Shown piece after piece: positions 27,675-35,499 of a stretch of 64,000 bases of DNA; within the stretch, counting starts at the first letter, position 1, and each line of letters opens with the position of its first letter. The stretch covers positions 514,501 to 578,500 of the forward strand of contig NZ_CP044310.1 in the NCBI RefSeq assembly GCF_009664365.1, written 5' to 3'. The position numbers and the translations under genes are program-made. Origin of the DNA: Paenibacillus xylanilyticus (GTDB lineage: Bacteria > Bacillota > Bacilli > Paenibacillales > Paenibacillaceae). The notes under the pieces are model-generated. The model had not been told where the DNA came from. It worked only from the letters and a program-made list of their open reading frames with translations, and did no database searches.

Positions 27675-27884
27675 GTGGAGAGTAAAGGATTCAAGCTGCA
27701 AGGAATTGCAAGTGGACTCTGTATGGCAACGGTTGTGGTCATTTCATTCTTTACAGGGCAGCTTCAAGCTTCAGGAGGAGTTCTGCAGCCTCAGGGAGAC
27801 TTGAGCCATGTATATAAACATATTCAGGAAGAGGTAACTCCACTCGATTTGAATGATCCTGTCCCAGATTTTAAATCCGTTTAG
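27675..27884 (+). CDS. Small secreted peptide, possible signalling-peptide precursor
   Basis: A 69-residue peptide starting at GTG 27675 (AAGGAG 8 bases upstream; an in-frame ATG at 27669 is too close to that site). It has a charged start (ESKGFKLQ), one hydrophobic segment (about 10-30: IASGLCMATVVVISFFTG) and a hydrophilic C-terminus ending PLDLNDPVPDFKSV. It has the general layout of exported peptide pheromone precursors (Phr/PapR class): membrane segment, then a short mature region at the C-terminus. It faces the 3' end of an HTH-TPR regulator only 97 bp away, which is the receptor class for such peptides. The pairing is inference; the frame could also encode an ordinary small secreted protein. 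Confidence 0.5.
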   Translation: MESKGFKLQGIASGLCMATVVVISFFTGQLQASGGVLQPQGDLSHVYKHIQEEVTPLDLNDPVPDFKSV

Positions 27885-27891
27885 AAATAAT

Positions 27892-27926
27892 GGAAAACGG
27901 GTCTCCAGTTCCGAGAGCCCGTTTCC
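27892..27926. terminator. Hairpin between the small peptide and the HTH-TPR gene
   Basis: GGAAAACGGGTCTC pairs with GAGAGCCCGTTTCC around CAGTTCC. T-rich sequence follows only on the minus strand (CATTATTTC), so it may serve mainly the regulator transcript. Confidence 0.6.
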
Positions 27927-27980
27927 GAAAGTGGATCTGACTTACAACTGTGAGTTGTTAGGTGAAGATCAGGATCACAT

Positions 27981-29237
27981 TTATCTGATATATGACTTGT
28001 AGTCATCAAATTCCATTTTTTGTTTTTGCTTGCTTAACTGAAGTATCTGGTGGCTGATGTCAGCCTCACGTTCGGCATGAATACGTTTTAGGAGATCGTG
28101 GCTCATCCGAAGAAAATAATATCCTTCATCAGAGTTGTCCTTCTCATGGAATACCAAGCCGAGGAGACGATATAATTTTGCCCGTAGGACCCCTTCATCT
28201 CGCAGCTCCAGCAACTGTAGAGCTTCTTTGATGACAGTCTCTGCTTGCTGTAGTTCGCGCTCTTCCAAATAAATTTTACTGATTTCCTCCAATATGGAAG
28301 CCTTCTTGTGGGGCAGATTGCGTTCGTCGTAAATTCCGGCGCATTCACCCAGCAAGGGAAGGGCTTCTTTTTTTTGCCCCATATGAAGCTGTATGACCGC
28401 AAGGTTATGGAGCGCCAGGACATAGGACTCACTTCTTGCCAGTTTATATGAATCTACCGATTTTTTGGTCCAATCGTAACTTAACTGCATGTGATCGTCT
28501 TGTTCAGACATATAATAGGCTTTTCCCAAACCAAGCGTAATCTCACCATAGAGCTCCGGCTGGCCTGCCATGCGGGCTTCTTTCTCTGCCTTGAGATAGA
28601 ACTCCAATCCCTGATCAACGTTTCCTAGACGCAAATGGGTAGTTCCAAGATAGATCAGCGCGCGTATATGTTCATCCTGTAGGTATTTTAGTCGGCTGCT
28701 GTAGGTATACGCCTGTTCATAAAATTTGCGGGCAGCATGGAACAACTCAGAATGAAAAGCTGCGCGTCCCATTTCCAAATAGTACTGGACAATTCGCTCT
28801 CTATCTCCGGTGCGAGTTACGATAAATGCTGCGGCTTCACCATTGTCCAAGGCCTGACGGTATTCTCCCAGTCGATTATAGCTTCGCATGATGAGAAGAT
28901 AGGCTTCAGTCTGGTCGAGTACATCTTTGGTCAGTGTGAGCACATTATGGGCCATCCGGATGCAGGCACGATCGTTGCGCTCCTTATAATACAACTTTGC
29001 CTTATCCAGTACGGCTTCTCCAATATCGGTATCTGTCGCTGTACTTTCCCCCAAAAAATACTCCATGGGTGTATTCAATCGTTTGGCTATGATTTTCAAC
29101 ATTCGCTGAGAAGGAACGGCTCTGCCTTTTTCGATGAGACTGATATAAGAGCGTGTCATATCCTCGCCTGCCAGTTGTTTTTGGGATAGTCCAAGCTGCT
29201 CCCGGATTTCCCGGATTTTAGGTCCGAGCATGATCAT
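27981..29237 (-). CDS. XRE-HTH / TPR transcriptional regulator (RNPP-like)
   Basis: A 418-residue cytoplasmic regulator. Residues about 4-64 are an XRE-type HTH (KIREIREQLGLSQKQLAGED, TRSYISLIEKGRAVPSQRML, KRLNTPMEYFLG). The rest, about 80-410, is all helical TPR repeats (AYLLIMRSYNRLGEYRQALDNGEAA, ALIYLGTTHLRLGNVDQGLEFYLKA, GEITLGLGKAYYM, ALHNLAVIQLHMGQKKEALPLL). This layout is that of peptide-responsive regulators PlcR, NprR, PrgX and the Rap fold. ATG 29237 or ATG 29231 could be the start. It is divergent from the precursor-peptide gene at 29417, so it is the natural candidate to control the whole cluster. Confidence 0.85.
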   Translation of the reverse strand: MIMLGPKIREIREQLGLSQKQLAGEDMTRSYISLIEKGRAVPSQRMLKIIAKRLNTPMEYFLGESTATDTDIGEAVLDKAKLYYKERNDRACIRMAHNVLTLTKDVLDQTEAYLLIMRSYNRLGEYRQALDNGEAAAFIVTRTGDRERIVQYYLEMGRAAFHSELFHAARKFYEQAYTYSSRLKYLQDEHIRALIYLGTTHLRLGNVDQGLEFYLKAEKEARMAGQPELYGEITLGLGKAYYMSEQDDHMQLSYDWTKKSVDSYKLARSESYVLALHNLAVIQLHMGQKKEALPLLGECAGIYDERNLPHKKASILEEISKIYLEERELQQAETVIKEALQLLELRDEGVLRAKLYRLLGLVFHEKDNSDEGYYFLRMSHDLLKRIHAEREADISHQILQLSKQKQKMEFDDYKSYIR

Positions 29238-29336
29238 TTCACCGTCCCTTAAATAAAGATTGAGATATTACTAGCATTGTGATTTGTATGTTGATCATGT
29301 GGTGGGCAGAAGCAGGGGGTAAGGAGTGTAAGAGGT

Positions 29337-29354
29337 CCATTTACCTCCATTTAC
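29337..29354 (+). promoter_or_regulatory. Direct repeat, candidate operator of the biosynthetic cluster
   Basis: CCATTTAC occurs twice, at 29337-29344 and 29347-29354, exactly one helical turn apart, in the 179-bp divergent region between the HTH-TPR regulator and the precursor gene. No good sigma-A promoter with normal spacing is visible after it (TTTACA at 29350 and TATAGA at 29378 are 22 bp apart), so activator help is plausible. Confidence 0.35.
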
Positions 29355-29416
29355 AGTTTAAATACGATTTGGAAGATTATAGAATGATAGTATCTTAGAT
29401 GAAAGGAGGAATACCA

Positions 29417-29608
29417 ATGGTCATTAAAGCGACTCCAATTACATTGGAACAATTGAAAAACAAAGAACTGGAAGCGACCCAATCGGATGTGAACGTGCTG
29501 GATGAAACACGTGAAGTCAGTGCTCGTGCGGCAGCAGCTCGTGCAGCGGCAGCCCGTGCAGCAGCGGCCCGTGCAGCAGCAGCCCGTGCAGCAGCAGCCC
29601 GTGCATAA
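29417..29608 (+). CDS. Putative precursor peptide with C-terminal Ala-Arg-Ala-Ala-Ala repeats
   Basis: A 63-residue peptide. ATG 29417 has an ideal AAAGGAGG 7 bases upstream. Residues 1-35 form a leader-like region with acidic and helical character (ATPITLEQLKNKELEATQSD, ending LDETREVS). From residue 36 the sequence is a perfect repeat: five copies of Ala-Arg-Ala-Ala-Ala, then Ala-Arg-Ala and stop. The layout of leader plus identical core copies is that of multi-core ribosomal peptide precursors. It heads a tightly packed operon containing an M16 peptidase pair (cutters), an arginase-fold enzyme (acts on Arg side chains) and an ATP-grasp ligase. I do not recognise the family. Alternatively it is a structural helix peptide. 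Confidence 0.75.
   Translation: MVIKATPITLEQLKNKELEATQSDVNVLDETREVSARAAAARAAAARAAAARAAAARAAAARA
29522..29605 (+). repeat. Tandem 15-bp coding repeat in the precursor gene
   Basis: Five full units of GCYCGTGCRGCRGCR (29522-29596) plus a partial sixth. The two units at 29567-29596 are identical, while earlier units differ at third positions only, so the Arg and Ala codons have drifted synonymously while the peptide repeat stayed perfect. Confidence 0.95.
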
Positions 29609-29649
29609 TCTCCTATACTTATTATTACATGATGGTTAGATCAATAGAT

Positions 29650-29672
29650 GAGAGCTTCTGAACGAAGCTCTC
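29650..29672 (+). other. Intercistronic hairpin after the precursor gene
   Basis: GAGAGCTTC (29650-29658) and GAAGCTCTC (29664-29672) form a perfect 9-bp stem with loop TGAAC, 40 bp after the precursor stop. No T-run follows, so it is more likely a partial terminator or mRNA-stabilising stem that raises precursor yield over the downstream enzymes. Confidence 0.6.
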
Positions 29673-29725
29673 TCCCTGTATTCAGAGCGCTCCGTATGAA
29701 GGGTATAACGAGGTGTCCGAAACCG

Positions 29726-30694
29726 ATGCATATCAACCAAATCTGGTCTTACATTCCGGAGTTCGCTGTTCCTGTCCGGGAGTTAAATGAACATCTTGGA
29801 CTCAAAAATGCTCAGACCAAAGTCATGGAGAAAATTCATGGTCTGAAACAGGTCCGGCAAGATAAGGGCGGTGATCTGACTTCACTTCTCGGGCGTGTGC
29901 TCGCCCAGGTGGTCAACAGTCCGGAGGTCGTTCCGTCTTCCATTAAGTATATCATTTATTGTCATACAATTCAGGAAAATTTCCCCTTTCCTATGAAGGT
30001 GCTTCAAGGCTTGAAACAAGCGTACGGGTTGCAACATGCAATTGCTTTTTCGCTGACGCAGCAAAATTGCGCTTCGGGTCTAATTGCATTGGATGTCGCC
30101 GCCACGTTGTTGCCTTCACTGGAAGAGGATGATCATATTTTAATCTTGACGGGTGAAAAAACATTCAGTCCCATTGTGCAGCTTATCCCCAACACAACGG
30201 TTATGGGAGAGGCTGCCGCGGCTGTTCTGATTGGAAATTCCAACAGCGGAAGCCGGATGATCGGACTAATGAATGTGACCTTGGGGCAATTTTGCAATGT
30301 GCTGACAGGGGATCCGGAGACGTTAAAAGAATTTCAGGACATTTATACACCACAGTTATGTGAAGTAATTGTCCAGGCAGTCAACCAAACCGGGCTCACG
30401 ATGCAGGATATACGTTATATTGTTCCGCATAATGTGAATCTCTCTTCATGGAAAAAGGTTGCTGCAGCGTTGTCTTTTCCGTTGGAACGTGTATACACCT
30501 CCAATGTGCCAGAGATCGGACACTGTTTCTGTTCCGATCCATATATCAATCTGAAAGAAATTTCAGATTTGCAACTTCTACAGAGGGACGACTACTATTT
30601 GCTCGTCACCGTTGGTCTTGGAGCTACATTTAGCGTGGCAGTAATGCAGTATGCAGGAATGGGAGGTGGCGTAGTTGACCACGCTGTTATCTGA
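29726..30694 (+). CDS. KASIII-fold beta-ketoacyl synthase-like protein, active-site Cys present
   Basis: A 322-residue thiolase-fold protein. The nucleophile lies in TQQNCASGLIALDV, the His in IVPHNVNLSSW and a late NVPEIGHCF segment replaces the usual Asn-containing GNTS loop. It therefore resembles 3-oxoacyl-ACP synthase III (FabH) but is divergent. ATG 29726 was chosen because it aligns with the start of the sister protein at 34521 and has AGGTG 10 bases upstream; the frame is open back to 29648 without homology. KASIII enzymes condense an acyl starter with malonyl-ACP or transfer acyl chains. Here the cluster's own ACP is probably a partner. It overlaps the next gene by 20 bp. Confidence 0.82.
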   Translation: MHINQIWSYIPEFAVPVRELNEHLGLKNAQTKVMEKIHGLKQVRQDKGGDLTSLLGRVLAQVVNSPEVVPSSIKYIIYCHTIQENFPFPMKVLQGLKQAYGLQHAIAFSLTQQNCASGLIALDVAATLLPSLEEDDHILILTGEKTFSPIVQLIPNTTVMGEAAAAVLIGNSNSGSRMIGLMNVTLGQFCNVLTGDPETLKEFQDIYTPQLCEVIVQAVNQTGLTMQDIRYIVPHNVNLSSWKKVAAALSFPLERVYTSNVPEIGHCFCSDPYINLKEISDLQLLQRDDYYLLVTVGLGATFSVAVMQYAGMGGGVVDHAVI

Positions 30695-32063
30695 CTTTTC
30701 GATCAAGCTGAAGCGTGCACTCACAGGTAGAGAGGATGCCGTATTGGTTTATCTGAACAATTTCGAAGTCGAGGAATACTGGAATGAGCAAGGGGTACTG
30801 AAGCTACCTTCTCTAAGTATTGGATCTGCTTCAGACGTAGTGAACCGGATGGAGGAGCTGGGTGTCTTTCTCGCAGGAGAACAGGACGTTGTTCTGCTGA
30901 AGAGTTTGCCAGATCCCGGTTTTGTGGCAGATGCCCGCGCGGTTGGATTCGGGCGTTCCCGATTTATTGCAACAGAGTCCAATGAACCAGGGATGAACAT
31001 TACTGCCAACATCCTGCATTGTCCGCGTACGTTGGAGAAGCTGCACGAACTGGCTCATGATCGTAGCATTCAGACGTATCTGGTCCCGTTCGGGGTTTCA
31101 GATCAGGAAGAAGAGTTATCCCGTCTGACAGGCATTCCTCTTGCAGTGCCCCCAGCGAATGTATTTCGTAAGGTCAATGACAAGGGTTATGCCCGTCGTC
31201 TTAATGCCGAACTTGGTATTCGCCAGATTCCAGGCTGTGAATGTTCTTCACTGGAAGAGCTGTCCTCAGGATTTGAACAATTGAAGTCTGCGCTGGAACA
31301 AGGAGGCAGACTTGTATTGAAAGATTCGATGGGTGTATCAGGGAAAGGCATTACCGTTATTGCTGAGGAGTCCCGCTTCCGCAAATGCATGAGTTTGCTC
31401 GAAAAGCAGGCTAGCAAAAATGGGACAAGAACAGTCAATTATGTATTGGAACAATGGATGAACAAGACCTGTGACTTGAACTACCAGATTTTAATTGACC
31501 GAACTGGCGAGATTGAGTTTCTCGGTGTTAAGGAATCCTTGGTTGAACAGGGAGTGCACCAAGGGCATTTAATGCCGCCGCGCCTGGATAATAACCAGAT
31601 GGCAGTTATTCAGGAAGCTGCATTTCGCATCGGAGCAGCACTTCATAGAGACGGATATTACGGCATAGCCGGTATTGATGCCATTCTCGATGAAGACGGA
31701 AGTGTGTGGCCGAACCTGGAAATCAATGCAAGGTTTAATATGTCTACCTATCAGATCAATATCCAGAACCGCTGGATTTCGGATGGCATGTTCGGACTGG
31801 CTAAGAAATATGCACTCCGGCTGAATGAGAAGCTGAAGTACGAGGACTTACGGTCTGTGCTTGGACAGCTGCTGTTTGATCCATTAAAAGGCGAAGGCTT
31901 GCTGATTAACAACTTTGCTACCGTTAATGCTGCATTCAAAAGCACAGGCAGCCTATTCTCAGGCCGTCTGTATGGCGTAATTATTGCGCATTCGGAGGAA
32001 CAGTTGCGAGCAACTGATATTGCAGTGGAAGCAGCACTAACTACCATAAACGAGGTGAAATAA
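30675..32063 (+). CDS. ATP-grasp ligase (BtrJ / peptide-ligase-like)
   Basis: A 462-residue ATP-grasp enzyme. Starts at a TTG with GGAGGTG 6 bases upstream, inside the end of the ketosynthase gene. The N-terminal 150 residues form the pre-ATP-grasp domain; the ATP-binding core has RLVLKDSMGVSGKGITVI (phosphate loop), VLEQWM, and the metal-binding NLEINARFNMS. Such enzymes make an acyl phosphate and join it to an amine or thiol. Two described relatives fit: BtrJ, which loads glutamate onto the ACP BtrI in butirosin synthesis, and PGM1, which joins an amino acid to a ribosomal peptide in pheganomycin synthesis. The following decarboxylase and ACP genes favour the BtrJ-type role. Confidence 0.82.
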   Translation: MTTLLSDFSIKLKRALTGREDAVLVYLNNFEVEEYWNEQGVLKLPSLSIGSASDVVNRMEELGVFLAGEQDVVLLKSLPDPGFVADARAVGFGRSRFIATESNEPGMNITANILHCPRTLEKLHELAHDRSIQTYLVPFGVSDQEEELSRLTGIPLAVPPANVFRKVNDKGYARRLNAELGIRQIPGCECSSLEELSSGFEQLKSALEQGGRLVLKDSMGVSGKGITVIAEESRFRKCMSLLEKQASKNGTRTVNYVLEQWMNKTCDLNYQILIDRTGEIEFLGVKESLVEQGVHQGHLMPPRLDNNQMAVIQEAAFRIGAALHRDGYYGIAGIDAILDEDGSVWPNLEINARFNMSTYQINIQNRWISDGMFGLAKKYALRLNEKLKYEDLRSVLGQLLFDPLKGEGLLINNFATVNAAFKSTGSLFSGRLYGVIIAHSEEQLRATDIAVEAALTTINEVK

Positions 32064-33353
32064 ATGTCAGGGGAATACCATATTCAGCAAGTTGCCATCT
32101 CCGAAATTGCTGGGCGCTTCGGCACACCATTGTATGTATATGATGGCGATGTATTGGAGCAAGTCTATCAGGAACTTCGAGGATTGCTTACGCCAAAAGT
32201 AGAGCTATTCTATTCCCTTAAAGCCAATCCCAATATCTCCATTGTTCATTTGTTGCACGAGCTTGGAGCCCGGGCTGAGGTTTGTTCCATGACCGAGTTA
32301 CATACGGCGCTTGAAGCGGGTGTGAAGCCTGAGCATATTATTTTTCTAGGACCAGGTAAGAGTGCTGCTGAGATTATTGCATGTGTAAGGCAGGGCATTT
32401 ACGCCATCGTATGCGAATCATTTCAGGAGCTTGAGCGCATTGAAGCAATTGCAGCGGAAGAAGGGCGAGTTGTGCAGGTCGCACTGAGAATCAATCCTTC
32501 GTTTGCCGTAAAAGGATCCCGTCTGACCATGGGCGGCAAACCGCGCCAGTTTGGTATCGACGAGAACCATGTGATTCAAGGAAAGGAAAAGTTTGAACGT
32601 TGCTCACATGTGGATATTATGGGACTGCATGTCTATATGGGGACTCGCATGCTTGAAGTGGAGCCCATTGTGCAAAATACACGCCACATTTTGGAACTGG
32701 CCGACCGGATTGAGCAGCATTTGGGCATCAAACTGCGCATGGTCGATGTGGGTGGGGGGTTGGGAGTTCCGTATCATGAAGGGGAAGAGCCGCTGTCCGT
32801 GGGTTCGTTAACGGAGCAATTGAATCCGTTGTTTGATGAATATAAATCGAATCATCCTGACACCCGTTTGTTTATGGAGCTGGGACGTTATCTGGTGGGC
32901 AAAAGCGGTATGCTTGTGAGCCGTGCACTGTATGTTAAACAATCGTACGGAGAAACCTTTATCGTTACGGATGGAGGGACGAACTGCCATATGGCAGCAG
33001 TCGGTATCGGATCGTTTGTGAAGCGGAACTTTCCGATCGCTTCTCTGACACGTTATGGTGAATCCCCGGTAGCGGAGTACAACATCACGGGACCACTCTG
33101 TACCCCAAACGATGTGATTGGTAAACGAGTGAATCTGCCTTATGTTGCTCAAGGGGATCTGATTGGAGTTTTTCATTCTGGTGCTTACGGTCCTACAGCT
33201 TCTCCGACCCATTTCCTGAGCCATGGCAGCCCTGCAGAAGTGATGGTCAGCGGGGGAGAGGTGCATCTGATTCGGGAGAGAGATACACCTCAGGATATGC
33301 TGGGCAAACAACGTTTAATCCATGTTTCACCGTCAGCAGTAACTAACTTATGA
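32064..33353 (+). CDS. PLP-dependent decarboxylase, fold type III (LysA/BtrK-like)
   Basis: A 429-residue alanine-racemase-fold decarboxylase of the diaminopimelate/ornithine family. The PLP lysine is in FYSLKANPNISIV; the GGGLGVPYHEGEE loop binds phosphate; ELGRYLVGKSG and the catalytic-Cys segment GPLCTPNDVIGK are clear. SHGSPAEVMV ends the sheet domain. GPGKSAAEIIACVRQGIYAIVCES resembles butirosin BtrK, which decarboxylates glutamyl-ACP to 4-aminobutyryl-ACP. Lying directly between an ATP-grasp ligase and an ACP gene, it probably acts on a carrier-bound amino acid, not on free diaminopimelate. Start ATG follows the previous stop without a gap; GAGGTG is the ribosome-binding site. Confidence 0.87.
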   Translation: MSGEYHIQQVAISEIAGRFGTPLYVYDGDVLEQVYQELRGLLTPKVELFYSLKANPNISIVHLLHELGARAEVCSMTELHTALEAGVKPEHIIFLGPGKSAAEIIACVRQGIYAIVCESFQELERIEAIAAEEGRVVQVALRINPSFAVKGSRLTMGGKPRQFGIDENHVIQGKEKFERCSHVDIMGLHVYMGTRMLEVEPIVQNTRHILELADRIEQHLGIKLRMVDVGGGLGVPYHEGEEPLSVGSLTEQLNPLFDEYKSNHPDTRLFMELGRYLVGKSGMLVSRALYVKQSYGETFIVTDGGTNCHMAAVGIGSFVKRNFPIASLTRYGESPVAEYNITGPLCTPNDVIGKRVNLPYVAQGDLIGVFHSGAYGPTASPTHFLSHGSPAEVMVSGGEVHLIRERDTPQDMLGKQRLIHVSPSAVTNL

Positions 33354-33368
33354 GGAGAGATGATAATC

Positions 33369-33629
33369 ATGACCACTGCATTATTGCTTGAAGAGATTAA
33401 GGGAGCCCTTGCCGAAGTGTTGAATATGGAAGCGGACCAGGCTATTAACCTAAATACGTCTTTATTTGACGAGCTTCATCTGGACTCTACTTCCGTTCTG
33501 GAGCTGTTGATGACATTGGAGGATCGGATTGATGGTTTGGAAATCGACCCGGATGAATTGGAACCCGATGTTTTTGATACAGTGGGTTCACTGGCTGCAT
33601 ACATTGAGAAGCAGCTTGTAGCTGTCTGA
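33369..33629 (+). CDS. Acyl carrier protein
   Basis: An 86-residue carrier protein, acidic and helical, with the phosphopantetheine serine in LHLDSTSVLELL (Ser 40 from this start). Start is ATG 33369 or the in-frame ATG 33360; GAGGAG lies nearer the first. The apo-form must be charged by a 4'-phosphopantetheinyl transferase, and one is encoded at the end of the cluster (44592). It should carry the aminoacyl or ketide intermediates for the ligase, decarboxylase and KASIII-fold proteins. Its stop overlaps the next ATG (TGATG). Confidence 0.92.
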   Translation: MTTALLLEEIKGALAEVLNMEADQAINLNTSLFDELHLDSTSVLELLMTLEDRIDGLEIDPDELEPDVFDTVGSLAAYIEKQLVAV

Positions 33630-34495
33630 TGGCGGCGCCTGTTGCCATCCGGGACATGAAAGTCAGGCTTTTTGCAGACAAGCAGCCTCCGTTTGAGCAC
33701 CCGGAGTTATTGCGATTCCACGAGGATATGCTAGCGAATTCACCTGTAGAGGCTCGCTTCGAACTACTGAAGGAGCGCAATAACAATGCTTACCATGACA
33801 TGAGCACAGAACTTCTCGAAGAAACCGGGATTGATCAGATCATGAAGGAGGTCGATATTCTCCTGCTTGCTTACAATTTCCCAAACATACGCCCCGATAT
33901 TTCAATTGTAAATTATTTAATGGACCGCTACCAAGCCCGTTTCCTCAGCTTTGCTGTGAATGATCTGGGTTTTGGTGCTCCTTTTGCCGCACTGCATATG
34001 CTTCAGCATTATTTGAGCAATGGCGGCTATAAAAAAGGCATGCTGCTGGTCATGGACCAAACGGCACTTCCCTATGAAACGGATGACTTCAGTGAAGCTC
34101 CAGGTCCAGATACAGCCGCGGTCATGGTTCTGGATCAGTTGTCAGGAACAGGTCTTTCTCTTCTGGGCGTAGAGATGAGGTATGCAGAGGAATCGATTGA
34201 GGAGACGGCAGCACGGGTGCTGGATGGATTATGCAGCCAGGTTTCCGTTGATCCGAAACAGATTGCCTTATTGGTTCATCCATTACTGGAGCAGCAGGTG
34301 AAGGGAACCTCATGGTTCCATGAAACAGGCCGGAGAGGAAGTTATGACCCTTCGCGCTGGAGTGCTGCCCCGTTCTTTGCTCTCGAAGAACTTCTCCAGG
34401 AGAGAGACAGGTATCAATATGTATGTCTGATGCATCTGGAGCAGGCGGATTCATTTGTCTACGCACTCCTCATTCATACAGGCGAGGCAGAATAG
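33629..34495 (+). CDS. KASIII-fold protein lacking the active-site Cys
   Basis: A 288-residue protein sharing layout with the neighbouring ketosynthases: strand-helix RFLSFAVNDLGFGAPFAALHML sits where they have MNCASSIAAL, so the nucleophile Cys is replaced (Phe or Gly region). LLVMDQTAL and AAVMVLDQ are the later core strands. The His/Asn motif is degenerate (LLVHPLLEQQ). It is thus a catalytically dead partner, comparable to PqsB in the PqsBC heterodimer. It starts translationally coupled to the ACP gene (1-bp overlap) and is followed by a Cys-containing ketosynthase, its most likely partner. Confidence 0.7.
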   Translation: MAAPVAIRDMKVRLFADKQPPFEHPELLRFHEDMLANSPVEARFELLKERNNNAYHDMSTELLEETGIDQIMKEVDILLLAYNFPNIRPDISIVNYLMDRYQARFLSFAVNDLGFGAPFAALHMLQHYLSNGGYKKGMLLVMDQTALPYETDDFSEAPGPDTAAVMVLDQLSGTGLSLLGVEMRYAEESIEETAARVLDGLCSQVSVDPKQIALLVHPLLEQQVKGTSWFHETGRRGSYDPSRWSAAPFFALEELLQERDRYQYVCLMHLEQADSFVYALLIHTGEAE

Positions 34496-34520
34496 ATGGA
34501 GTTGTAATCCGGAGGAGGCA

Positions 34521-35477
34521 ATGAATATGGGATTCGGCATTGTGGATATCGGCGTATATTTGCCCGATCAGGTCGAGGAACCTGAAGTCATACTGGAAAA
34601 GATGGGGCTGGGTAAGGGGGAACTCCAATTACTGCGTAAGTACCATCGACTGAAGGGTGTCCCTATTACTGATCCAAATCGATTCCTGGATGAATCGATG
34701 ATTCAGGCCATCCGTCACCTTGAGGATAGGCATCCTCTGCCTGCAATAGACCTCGTCCTTTTTGCCCACTCTGCTCATGTGCAGGCACCTGGAGATTATA
34801 TGCCTTTACAGCGGGCTCTTCGTCAGTTCGATCTGGAACATGTGCCGTTCTATAGCATCTCACATATGAACTGCGCTTCATCGATAGCCGCTCTTCAATG
34901 GCTTGAACGAATATCCCTTACGCAGCCGGAGATTGGCCATGTGCTGTTGGTTTGTGCCGATCAGTTCAATTTTTTGCCATCAGAATGGAGATATATCCGC
35001 AAATCGACGATATTGGGTGACTCTGCTGTAGCTGTCCTGCTAAGTAGAGATGAGGGGAAGCATGTTGTACAGGCTACTCACATGTTAAGAGATACGCGGT
35101 TCCATAACGGATATTATGCCGAGGCAGAAGAGATGGCGTCGTTTAACAAGTTGTATGTGGATCATATCATTCAAGGCATGGAAGAGCTGCTGTCAGCGGA
35201 GGGATTGACACTTCGGGACGTGGATCATATCTTTCCTCATAATGTGAATTTCACGACCTGGAAGGAGTTCTCCAAACGTACGGGTATTGAGCAAGAACGG
35301 ATCTATCTGGACAATATTCCCCGGATCGGGCATACGTTCTCAACTGATGCGTTCATTAATCTGAGTTCAGGGTTGGAGAGTAATTGGGTATGCCATGAGG
35401 GACGGTCCGTACTGGTCAGCATTGGGCTGGGCAGCTTTTTTGGATTTGCACTGATTGAGCATGGAAAGGGCAGATAA
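34521..35477 (+). CDS. KASIII-fold beta-ketoacyl synthase-like protein, active-site Cys present
   Basis: A 318-residue FabH-like protein. The nucleophile is in ISHMNCASSIAALQWL; the His-Asn pair is in IFPHNVNFTTW; NIPRIGHTFSTDAFINL closes the active site. VSIGLGSFFGFALIEH is the usual C-terminal strand. ATG 34521 follows CCGGAGGAGG; an ORF extension back to 34455 overlaps the previous gene and has no homology. Sister of the protein at 29726. It should form acyl-enzyme intermediates and perform a Claisen condensation or acyl transfer with the cluster's ACP, together with the Cys-less partner encoded just upstream. Confidence 0.85.
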   Translation: MNMGFGIVDIGVYLPDQVEEPEVILEKMGLGKGELQLLRKYHRLKGVPITDPNRFLDESMIQAIRHLEDRHPLPAIDLVLFAHSAHVQAPGDYMPLQRALRQFDLEHVPFYSISHMNCASSIAALQWLERISLTQPEIGHVLLVCADQFNFLPSEWRYIRKSTILGDSAVAVLLSRDEGKHVVQATHMLRDTRFHNGYYAEAEEMASFNKLYVDHIIQGMEELLSAEGLTLRDVDHIFPHNVNFTTWKEFSKRTGIEQERIYLDNIPRIGHTFSTDAFINLSSGLESNWVCHEGRSVLVSIGLGSFFGFALIEHGKGR

Positions 35478-35499
35478 CAAGCATGGAGGAGGAGTGTAA

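Noticed and set aside
29522..29605. Tandem 15-bp repeat as a possible CRISPR or satellite array
   Set aside because: Units are contiguous without spacers, in frame, and vary only at third codon positions; it is a coding repeat.
32064..33353. Primary-metabolism lysA
   Set aside because: The gene is locked between an ATP-grasp ligase and an ACP gene inside a biosynthetic operon and resembles BtrK; it is more likely a pathway enzyme.
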